Positions 39,891 through 48,121 of a stretch of DNA of 64,000 bases are shown here, one piece after another. Position numbers and translations under genes: made by a program. The stretch is from NCBI GenBank assembly GCA_030849075.1, contig JASAOO010003513.1, positions 1 through 64,000 of the forward strand, written 5' to 3'. The stretch's first letter is position 1. Every line of letters starts with the position of its first letter. The notes beneath the pieces were generated by a model. It saw only the letters and a program-made list of their open reading frames with translations, had not been told where the DNA came from and ran no database searches. Source of the DNA: Zelonia costaricensis. Taxonomy: Eukaryota; Euglenozoa; Kinetoplastea; Trypanosomatida; Trypanosomatidae.

Positions 39891-41012
39891 ATGTCAGCGG
39901 TGATGCAGCACCGGCCACACCCCGAGCTGACCTTCGCGCAGGCGCGCTACGCCAACGCGTCGCACCCGGCTACAGCCACCTTTCCAGCTGGCTGCGACTT
40001 CTTCGCGAGCGTCTCGAGCGGTGGCTCCATCGCGATGAACTTCCTGCGCGTCGCCGTACCGGCGCTGGCGCTGGTGCTGGTGCTTCTGTGGGTGGCGCGC
40101 TGCGTCGCGACCCGGCTCGAGGCGCGGCGCATGCGCCTCCTCGCCGTCAGCTGGGCCGCGCTGCCGAGCTACAAGAAGGTGCGTGGCATGGCTGCCGCAC
40201 TCCGCCTCAAGCACTCCCGCCGCCGCCGCCGCCACCACCGTTGCCATCGCCACAGCGGCAGCAGCAGCAATGCCGACGGGCACGAGTCTGGTGCGGAGAC
40301 GCCGGTGGCCACGCCGACGTCGCCCGGGTCGCCGTGCGCGTCTGCCCCCGGGTCGGCGCCAGACGACGATGCGCATGAGAGCAGCAAGGACGAGGAGCTG
40401 CAGTGCGCCATCTGCTTCTCGCTGGTGGCCGACCACTCGGTGGAGCTGCTGCCCTGCGGGCACAAGCAGTTCTGCGCGCGCTGCCTCGTGCAGCTCTGGC
40501 AGTTCTCCGGCATGTACCGCCAGCTGCACTGCCCGCTGTGTCGGCAAGCGGTGCAGCTCATGTGCCCCGTCCACGTCGCCGGCTCCACGCCGTCCGTGGA
40601 TGACGTGCTCCTGCTGGAGAAGTACAACCGCGGCTTCGGGAGCACCACGCGGCTGCCGCTGCTGGACTGGTGCGTGCTGCGGCTGCGCGCCATGACCCAC
40701 GCACGCCTGCTGCCCATTGTCATCGGCCTCCGCATCGCCGTCCTGCACATCACCATGTTCACCTACATGCTCCTGCCGTCTAGCCTCGCCGCGGTGGTGG
40801 ACGGCACCGCGGCGGCTGCGGAGACGGCGGCACTGACGAGCGGCGCGTCCGCCTCTGCTATCGCCGCCGCCTGGAACGGCGCCCTCCGCGCCTTCACCAC
40901 CATCGTGTACACCGCAGCCGTCTACGCGGACGACTTGTTTGTTGTGGCCGTCAGTATCATCCTGACCGGCCACCTCCTGCAAAGTGCCCTCTTCAAGGAC
41001 CTCAAGCTGTAG
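39891..41012 (+). CDS. RNF170: RNF170-like membrane RING-type E3 ubiquitin ligase
   Basis: The 373-residue protein has one N-terminal membrane helix (about 51-72, AVPALALVLVLLWVARC) and a complete C3HC4 RING: Cys172, Cys175, Cys189, His191, Cys195, Cys198, Cys214 and Cys217. CPLCRQAVQLM is followed by VDDVLLLEKYNRGFG, which matches the stretch after the RING in RNF170, where a DVLRL...DINDYNRRF segment occurs. Two further hydrophobic segments (about 273-303 and 349-368) fit the DUF1232-type membrane part of that family. In animals RNF170 is an ER-membrane ligase that promotes IP3-receptor degradation; the substrate here is unknown. The linker from about 100 to 165 is His/Arg- then Ser/Pro-rich. 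ATG 39891 is the first in-frame ATG; the longer frame upstream begins with GTG. Confidence 0.82.
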   Translation: MSAVMQHRPHPELTFAQARYANASHPATATFPAGCDFFASVSSGGSIAMNFLRVAVPALALVLVLLWVARCVATRLEARRMRLLAVSWAALPSYKKVRGMAAALRLKHSRRRRRHHRCHRHSGSSSNADGHESGAETPVATPTSPGSPCASAPGSAPDDDAHESSKDEELQCAICFSLVADHSVELLPCGHKQFCARCLVQLWQFSGMYRQLHCPLCRQAVQLMCPVHVAGSTPSVDDVLLLEKYNRGFGSTTRLPLLDWCVLRLRAMTHARLLPIVIGLRIAVLHITMFTYMLLPSSLAAVVDGTAAAAETAALTSGASASAIAAAWNGALRAFTTIVYTAAVYADDLFVVAVSIILTGHLLQSALFKDLKL

Positions 41013-42589
41013 ACCGTGTGAGGCCTCACAAGCGCGTCTTGGACGGGGGAGATGAAGCGAGGAGGGGGTGATGGGTCGTGTGCGTGATGTCGACGCAATA
41101 CTTCCGCGCCAGTCCTGCAGTCCACCCGAGCCCGCTCCCTTTCGTGCCGGCATTCCCCCACCGAGCTTCTGAAGTCGGCTTCGCCCCTTTCGTTCCACCT
41201 CCTTTACGTTGCTCTCTTCTTCTTTTTTCTCTTCTCTTTGCTCAGGTGTGCTTAGTGTGTCTCATCCCCTCCCCGCGCGACCCCGCTGCACGACACGCGC
41301 GACCCGTACCCCGCCCCTCTTTGGAACGACAATCTGAAGCTGAAAACGCCCTTTTTTTTGCGTGCGCTGTTTTCTGCTCTTTCTCTCGCACTCCCTGAGT
41401 TCCCCCCGTGCTGCGCCCTGCGGTGCTCACTTTCGTCCTCTCTTCTGTGTCCGCCCCCCCCCGCCGTGCCTCCAGGTAGAAACAAAAGGCACCCACAACT
41501 CTGCACGTGCATCCCGGCTTCGTCTGCGCCCAATGCCCGCCGCCTTTTTCGTTTGTTTTCCTTGTTAAGCCCTGTGGTGCTGCGCCACTTTTTTCCCCCT
41601 TTTTAGCCTGGTTGTTCCTTCTCCTTCTGTGCCGCTGGCGCGCGCCCGACGCCCACCCGCCACCCTGATGCCACCCCGAAATGGAACGCCCACCTGCCAC
41701 CCCACCTTCGCCGCGACGCGCGCCTCCACCTTTGCCCGCCCCTCGCGCATCTGCGTTTTGGCGAGCCCGGGCCGATTGAAGACTGGGCCACACATCATTA
41801 AGCCCACCAACGACGAAAAGAAAAAACACGCCAGAGCCCCCCTCTCCCCGCCCCCCCCCCCCGCCACCGAAAGGGCACACCCGACAACCACGCACGCCAG
41901 ACCAAGACGCCCCCCCCTAAGCCCGAAAACCCACCGCCCCCCCTCCTCCCTCCGGCCCAACCAGCCCCGGCCCCCCCCCTCCCCCTCCCGCCAGGGCCAA
42001 ACCCCCCTCCTGGGCGGGCCCCAGCCCCGCCGGAAGGAATGGGGCCATGCGGCGTTGCCCAACGCCACCCGCCCCCCCGCCGCGCCGAGGCTGGAAAACC
42101 CCCCCGCGCGGAAGCGCCGCCGGGCAACACCGTCCGGGGGCGGACACGGCCACGGCGCCCGCCAGCCCCCTACGCCACGCAAAAAGCGCGGGCCGCCACG
42201 CACCCCAACGTAAATGCGCGTTTCAGCTGTTTTCTCACCTTTCAGCCGCGCACCGCAACTCGGAAGGCCCCCACAAAAACGAAATGCTATGTTGCGCATC
42301 TAACAAAAGAAAAAGGATCGCAGCAGCGCATTGCATGCGTCTGCACGATTCACACTCGGCACGTCAACTACGGTCCGCTGCGATGGCGAGCGTGAGACTC
42401 TTGTCCGTTTCCCTCGCCCATGAAACAACCCTCTCCACTCGTCCCACCTTCACGCCTTCACTTTTGCTTCTTTTCCCGCACTCTCGCGCAACACGGACGC
42501 GTCTTCCTGTCAACAAGCTCGAAGAAAGCGAGTTCGAACTAAATAGCACAACCACTAAAACACACGGAGTCACATCCCTCTCTGCCAAG
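41013..42589. other. intergenic region with a C-rich, T-poor block
   Basis: The first 600 bases are ordinary C/T-rich spacer. From about 41640 to 42210 the DNA changes to a C-rich, T-poor block with many C runs, followed by A-rich DNA (42265-42320). No gene is accepted. A 244-codon open frame on the minus strand (41565-42299) is Gly/Arg-rich and looks like a by-product of the C runs. Confidence 0.5.
42447..42517 (+). promoter_or_regulatory. predicted spliced-leader acceptor for the 42590 gene
   Basis: A 70-base pyrimidine-rich stretch without any AG ends in CAACAAG, with AG at 42516-42517. No ATG occurs before 42590, so the predicted leader is 72 bases. Confidence 0.5.
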
Positions 42590-43192
42590 ATGACGATGAA
42601 CTTTGGGAACATGACCCTCGGGGGTGCCATGGCCACCTTCGGAGGTCAGTCGAACCCGATGTGCAACTACACGAGCCCGCTGGCGAAGAAGTTTGTGTAC
42701 AAGGAGGTGGGCAAGGTGTACTACCCGCTGCGCCGCCACGTCTTCCGCACCAAGGTCCGCACGGCGGCCGAGATCCGGTTCAACGAGATCGTGAAGCGTT
42801 ACATGAAGGAGAAGATGACGTTCAAGAAAGGCTGCTACGCCGCGACAATCACGAACACCGTAGAGCTCGACCACATGGGGAGCATCATCCCGAAGGACGA
42901 GTACGAGGTCAAGCGCCTGACGAGCTACATGACGAGCAAGAAGATGAGCAACGACTACAAGAAGCACATGCAGGAGCTGTGGACGCGCGTGCTCTTCGTG
43001 TGCGAGTCGACCAACCTTGTCGGTGTGACTGAGAACGCCATGACCCAGAACTCGCGCCCGGGCACGGATGAGGAGTTCATGTCGCTCATTTGGTACTCGG
43101 CCTTCTCGACGACGCTGCTCGCCTTCGTCCTGACGCTCGTCATTTGGTGGTACCGCTACGGCCAGGCTCCGCAGTACGCCGAGTTCAAGTAA
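42590..43192 (+). CDS. hypothetical protein, 200 residues, one C-terminal membrane segment
   Basis: I cannot name this protein, but it looks like a well-folded, constrained gene: ordered composition, high third-position G/C and no low complexity. The sequence begins MTMNFGNMTLGGAMA and has a basic, aromatic N-terminal third (KKFVYKEVGKVYYPLRRHVF). Many Lys/Met/Tyr residues follow through the middle (MKEKMTFKKGCYAA). One hydrophobic helix lies near the C-terminus (about 166-186, FSTTLLAFVLTLVIWWYRYG), leaving a short polar tail. A single-pass, C-terminally anchored protein of this size and basic character would suit a mitochondrial inner-membrane subunit, though that is inference only. A second ATG two codons later is an alternative start. 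It lies just after the C-rich block and just before the AT-richer stretch. Confidence 0.85.
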   Translation: MTMNFGNMTLGGAMATFGGQSNPMCNYTSPLAKKFVYKEVGKVYYPLRRHVFRTKVRTAAEIRFNEIVKRYMKEKMTFKKGCYAATITNTVELDHMGSIIPKDEYEVKRLTSYMTSKKMSNDYKKHMQELWTRVLFVCESTNLVGVTENAMTQNSRPGTDEEFMSLIWYSAFSTTLLAFVLTLVIWWYRYGQAPQYAEFK

Positions 43193-44075
43193 GTGCCGGC
43201 ACGCCGCGCTGCGGTGGCTGACCACGAACAACAACAACAAAAAAGCTCGCCCTCTCGTGTTTTGCACTTTTCCCTCGGTTTTTTTCGCCGCCCTCTCCCC
43301 ACCGCGACTTAATTAGAGCACCTTAGCAATTAGGAAGTTACAAAGGACTCCGCCGTTTTTCCTTTGTCTTTTTTTTGTGTGTGTGCAGGCGTTTGTGCCT
43401 GTGTGTTGTTGACTGGGATAAGGTCAGAGAGATGAACTACCGGGAACGAAGAGGGCCAGAGTAATTGCTGGTCTCTCCCTTTATTCTCCTCACACCCGTG
43501 TAGACTGTAGGAAACTGTCTTTCCCTATTTGATTTCAGTTTATTTTCGCTAGTCACTCTCCGTCAGTTGGTCGACCTCTTCAAACAAACACACCAAAAAA
43601 AAAAAAGACAACAAGAATGTGGTGATTAAAAGGCACGTCTGGGTGTGCACACCAGGGCTTGAATGAGAGCTGCAGTAAGCGCTTGCCTGCATGTGGAGCT
43701 GAGCAGACGTGCAAAGTCTGCAGGCTCGGCGCGTTTCGTCAGACTCGGATGCACATATGACGTTCCGAGAACGGGAAAGCCGCAAACAGGTGCGCTTGCA
43801 CTACAGAAGTGTGAGCCATGCATTGCTCTAGATGCGCTGTTCATATAGCCTCCCTCTTCTCTTCTACCTTTATGCAAGCCCTCATCCTCGTCCTTACACA
43901 ACGACAAAAGCAACAAAAAAAAAGGTGCTTGTGCACAACGCCGCTTTCTCGCCTTGTCAAAGGAACCCTTTTGCGGAGTTGTGAGGTGAGTCATCATCTT
44001 TGCTTTTTTTTTTTTCACGTTGTTGCCATACACACTTTGTGCAGCTCGCTCGCTCTAGCACTCATTTTTAACGCG
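43193..44075. other. intergenic region, AT-richer
   Basis: This 0.9 kb spacer is markedly richer in A and T than those to the left, with T and A homopolymers (43364-43375, 43593-43608, 44004-44015) and few microsatellites. No gene is seen. Confidence 0.5.
44003..44044 (+). promoter_or_regulatory. predicted spliced-leader acceptor for the 44076 gene
   Basis: A run of 12 T residues (44004-44015) is followed by TTTGTGCAG, with AG at 44043-44044, 31 bases before the ATG. Confidence 0.5.
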
Positions 44076-45110
44076 ATGGTGGCAAAGTGCGAGCAGGTGG
44101 TGCAGCTGCTGAAGGAACTGCAGGCGACGGCGGTGCCTAGGTGTGTGGACAGTGGCGAAGCCATCACCTACCTAGCTTACAAGGATGCCATCCTCAGCAA
44201 GTGCATGGAGCTTCTCACCTTGACGGAAGCCGAGCACACCCTACCCGATGCGCAGCAGCAGCTTCTCGTGGACCACCAGCAGCTCGCTGCCACAGTGATT
44301 GAGCGGACGTTTGACACACACGCACAGCTCCTGCGCTCAAAGCTGGCTGCAGCCGAAAGGAACGCAGAAATGTGGAAAAAGGCGGCTCTTTACGGAAGTG
44401 GCAGTGGCGGCGCAAAGTTGGTCATCCATAGCATCCCTCCAGCATTGTCGAAGACGCTTTGCATTCCGGCACGTGTGACTGCAGGTACGCAAGCGGGCTC
44501 ATCACAACAAGGCGCAGCGGACGTCGCAGACTCAACTCCGCCACTTGACGGCGCTTTCCCAAGGTTTGCGGCCGGAGAGCTCTTCGCCAGCTGGTCTGAG
44601 CACCTGCTTTCGACGGCAGACAAGAAGATTCACCTCTGGTGCGCATCGGCTACAACTAGCTCTTGCGCCAGGGCATCTGTGGTAGATGAGCCGCAGCGGT
44701 CCACTTCCGTAGCAGCCGAAAAGAAAGGGAGGATTCTCAGCAGAAAATCGTCTTCCACCCTCTCTTCGCCCGGCTTCGGTGGCGGCGCGCCAACCTCGCA
44801 AAAGGCGTCTCGATCTGGAAACGGCGACGCAGGAAGGTGCCGCGCTTCCGCCTCCCTTCTTTTGGAGCCTGTCGAGCACGGTGTGCAAGACATGAATGCT
44901 AGTACACCACGGAACACCTCTTTGAATACCCTGACGGCGGCCAGCACCCACGCGGCGGACACGGCCCCGGAAAGAGCGGACGCAAGCTCGCCGCTTTACG
45001 TGATGCGCCCCGTCACGTTCAGCGCTCGCAAGACACGAACACGGAGCAAGCCACGCGGCCCAGCGGTCAACCACAGCCACGGTGGCGGAGCGCACTTGCC
45101 CAAAATCTGA
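44076..45110 (+). CDS. hypothetical protein, 344 residues, helical N-terminus and Ser-rich tail
   Basis: I do not recognise this protein. The N-terminal 110 residues look helical and ordered (MVAKCEQVVQLLKELQATAV, then DAILSKCMELLTLTEAEHTL and QLAATVIERTFDTHAQLLRS), with a short coiled-coil-like stretch ending near residue 105. A middle part (about 110-200) is mixed, and the last 140 residues are Ser/Ala/Arg-rich and basic, with repeated SRKSSSTLSS-like patches that could be phosphorylated. Third-position bases include many A and T, unlike the genes to the left, consistent with the local AT-richer context. No membrane segment or enzyme motif is visible. ATG 44076 is the first after the predicted acceptor; an in-frame extension to 43818 crosses spacer-like DNA and was rejected. 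Confidence 0.7.
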   Translation: MVAKCEQVVQLLKELQATAVPRCVDSGEAITYLAYKDAILSKCMELLTLTEAEHTLPDAQQQLLVDHQQLAATVIERTFDTHAQLLRSKLAAAERNAEMWKKAALYGSGSGGAKLVIHSIPPALSKTLCIPARVTAGTQAGSSQQGAADVADSTPPLDGAFPRFAAGELFASWSEHLLSTADKKIHLWCASATTSSCARASVVDEPQRSTSVAAEKKGRILSRKSSSTLSSPGFGGGAPTSQKASRSGNGDAGRCRASASLLLEPVEHGVQDMNASTPRNTSLNTLTAASTHAADTAPERADASSPLYVMRPVTFSARKTRTRSKPRGPAVNHSHGGGAHLPKI

Positions 45111-45865
45111 CACGAGAAGACAGGACGGGACATTTTGCTGTCGCAGCTCATTGAAGGTCCGCTGCTCACGTTTCTGCCTTTTTTTTCTCCTGTCTCTTCC
45201 CTTTTCTTTCTTTTTTTTCTGCTTTTTTTTTTCTGGAACCTCTCTCTCTCGACACAGTTCTTACTTTCCATGAGTCAAAGCGCCAACGCAAACAGAAAAT
45301 GGCTTGAGAGCAGCAGCTTACACTGGCCGGTCGCAGCACAAACAGGAGAGCAATGCGCTCGATGTATAATGTGATGGCAGTAGCACCATCAGCCTCCACC
45401 CGCTTCCCAGGCAAGGAAGTCACCCCCACAGGTTTTTTCGTTTGCATTTTGTTTTCCCCTACCTTACCGCTGGTGATCCTTCTGTCACCACCACTCAAAA
45501 CGTCAGGCGGAAAAAAATGGCAAGATCCATATATGGAAGGCACTAACTCCGATGAGAGAGGCACTCAATGGAGCGCGTTGCCCGCTATTGTGAGATTGAG
45601 ACGCGGCGCTTCTGGCGAACGCTGGTGATGAAACGATGGCCCCTGCTTGACTCACCCATGCACGGCTGGTCACCGACACAACCCAGCTGGTGATACAGTA
45701 GACCTCATCCTGAGAGCCTTCGTCACACTCAATGCTCTTACAACACTTTTTTTCTCTCCCCTCCTCATTGGCTGCTTCCGACGGACACACACAAAAAGAA
45801 CGTCTCATCTTTGCCTTTTCAGAGTAGCAGCTCCGACCTGGCAGCCAGTTTCGCTGTTTTCCTCA
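45111..45865. other. intergenic region, AT-richer
   Basis: A 755-base spacer with T-rich tracts around 45175-45235 and no TG microsatellite. No gene is seen. Confidence 0.5.
45801..45822 (+). promoter_or_regulatory. predicted spliced-leader acceptor for the MGC-type protein
   Basis: A pyrimidine tract ends in CCTTTTCAG, with AG at 45821-45822, 43 bases before ATG 45866 and with no ATG between. Confidence 0.55.
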
Positions 45866-46815
45866 ATGGGCTGCGGCATCTCGCAGTCTGTCATCCAGGG
45901 CGTCAATGACCGCGATAAGTCTGACGCTTTCATCAAGCTCTGCGCTTCAGAAAAAACCCACTCGCGATTCATCTCAAAAACTACTTCAGCGGCCTGACTT
46001 CGGAGTGCTTGTACAAATCACAGGGCAACGTGAGCAGCTATGAGCGTCTCGCGCGCAGCCGCCCGCAGGAAATACGGGTGAACAGGAGCAAGGCAGCTGC
46101 GCTGCATCACGGGATCGGGCACAAACCACTCACCATCGCCGGAGTTCACGACATCATGAACCTCTTTCTCGGCCACGTCATCGCCGCGCTGGAGCAACGG
46201 AAGTGGAGCGGCGAGTTCAACTACGCCTTGCTGAAGGACGCTGCCACTGCGCCGGCGGCGGACGCCACCGCGGTGCGCACACCTGAGACCGTGGCAGCGG
46301 AGCAGAGTCCTGCCCCACCTCCAGTGGCTGACGGCGGCGTCGCTGGCGCTGCTGGTGCCTCGCAGTTGCAGAAGGCATCTGCTGCCGTCTCTGATAGCGC
46401 ACCCCGTGCTAACCCCTTCAAGCTCTCCGATCGCACCTCGCCAGCGTCAGCGACGTTGTCCGTACGGTCCGCCGCAGCCCCTGCCGCCGTCGTGGCAGCG
46501 ACTCCCGCGGCTCTTACAGCGGCCTCTGCACCAAACACGTTGGCTCCGGCGGCACCAGCACAGAGTGAAACTCTGGTTTTCGTGGACCGCGGCGATGGCG
46601 CGCGCAGGGACGACGATGTGAGCAAGCGGTACCGCATGGAGCTGACCGGGCACATCACGTACCCTTCCGTGGACGGCGCACTCACCCTCATCTGCGACAG
46701 TGTTGTCACGTTCCTTTTCTTTACCTGCGACGACGAGCCCCTGCTGACTGCGTCGGCAAGCAGTCTCGCACCACCGAAGGCAGCGGCGGCAGTCGTGGTG
46801 CCAGCGGTGGGCTGA
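45866..46815 (+). CDS. frameshifted gene for a predicted myristoylated/palmitoylated protein (about 316 residues if continuous)
   Basis: The frame opens with MGCGISQS, a classic N-myristoylation signal with an adjacent palmitoylatable Cys3. It reads about 30 residues (through DAFIKLCASEK) and then loses phase at a run of six A (45951-45956). The first frame soon stops at 45997, while the next frame is open across the same point and continues to 46815. In that frame the sequence stays protein-like (LKNYFSGLTSECLYKSQGNV, then LTIAGVHDIMNLFLGHVIAA and a final VTFLFFTCDDEPLL). One missing A in the run would explain everything. It is therefore either a sequencing or assembly error, or a recent pseudogene. 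After residue 105 a long Ala/Pro/Ser linker leads to a short C-terminal ordered part (RMELTGHITYPSVDGALTL). Membrane-anchored, possibly flagellar or pellicular location is inferred from the acylation motif. Family unknown. Confidence 0.6.
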
Positions 46816-48121
46816 GATGAGATTCACACTCCGAAAAGGCATCTGAACACATGCACAACAACACAAAAAAACGTGTATGTACTCTACAATTCCCGCCCTC
46901 CTCTCTCCCTTCTGTCTTCTTTTGCGTGGATGGTGATCGCGGGTCTCGCGGACACGCGACGCTGTGTTTTGCACTCAGCGTTTGCTCCTCCTCGTATTGC
47001 TGAAGTTCTCCCCCTGTGCTTGCTTTTTTGTTGTTGTTGAGATAGTTTCTCCTTATGTTCCCGATACGTGCGTGTAGGTGAACGGTGCCTCTTCCTCTGT
47101 GTTGGTCTACATGTGTACGCGTGTGCTTGTGTGCGCAACTCACTTTTCACTTTTCGTCCCCCCTGTCACTCAGCATTCTTCTTTTTGTTTGTTTCCCTTC
47201 GCTATATCCGTTCCTTTACTGCTTTTGTTTTTTCCTGACGTAGCTTACATGTGTCCCCGCGCACTTCTCCTCACTCTCCCCCTCCTTTCTTGCAGGCTGG
47301 CGCAAGTCATGCCCTTCCCCTTCTTCTCTTGCAGCTCGTGCGTGAGAGACACGGCTGTGTGTCATCCTTCCCCCTCCCCCTCCCCCACTGTGCGTGCTTC
47401 AGTCTGTCTAGCTTACAGTGCGTGTGTGAACACTCTTCCCACGGTGATTCTTTTTCTCTTTTGCTGTTGTTGTCCTCCGTGTTGTCCTGCCCCCCCCCGG
47501 TGCCTGTTGCGCCTCTGTTCGATGTTCTCATGCCCTGTGGCACGCTCGTGCGTGCAGGCGTCGGAGTAGAGACGAAAACAAAAGAAAGAAGGGCTGGCTC
47601 GGCGGCCCCGCTATGCTGGGGTAGCGGTGCACGGGCGCACCTGCACATCACAGCGGTAGGAGCGCGTCGTGAGGTGCACGAAGCTGTTTCTTCCCGCTCT
47701 GCCGCTGCCCCCCCCCCTTTTTTTCACTTGCCGGCGAGCTGTTTCAGCGGCGAGGAGAGCGCCGGAAACCTCGCCCAAGAGCTGCGTTGAAACGGCGCGG
47801 CGTGAATCGTGTTGCTTGCCTAGTCCTGTTGGCTTGACTCCGCCGCTCCCCCCTTTCGTCATCTTCGCTTTCTCAGCCGCCTCAACACCACCACAGGCGC
47901 GTGCCACCTCGTCCGGTTCCTTCACCGTATCTCCTTCGTGAGCACAACGTGAGCGCGGCCCCTCGCCTCGAGTACACGCACACAAGCACCAGCACACACG
48001 CACAGGTGTAGACAGAGGGTAACGTCGCGCGCGACACGTTCGCACAGGGCTGTACCCACGTACAGCTATCCTCGTGTGACATCTGCTTTTCTTGTTTCTC
48101 TGCATATTCCAAGCTTCATAG
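46816..48121. other. intergenic region, AT-richer then GC-rich
   Basis: This 1.3 kb spacer has no gene. Its first 700 bases are T-rich like the preceding stretch; from about 47.6 kb composition returns to the GC-rich style of the rest of the window. Confidence 0.5.
48079..48113 (+). promoter_or_regulatory. predicted spliced-leader acceptor for the 48122 gene
   Basis: A T/C-rich tract is followed by CCAAG, with AG at 48112-48113, only 8 bases before the ATG. Another AG directly abuts the ATG at 48120-48121. Either would give an unusually short leader. Confidence 0.4.

Noticed and set aside
41565..42299. 244-codon minus-strand frame in the C-rich block
   Set aside because: Gly/Arg/Trp-rich translation of C runs, opposite to the transcription direction, with no recognisable family.
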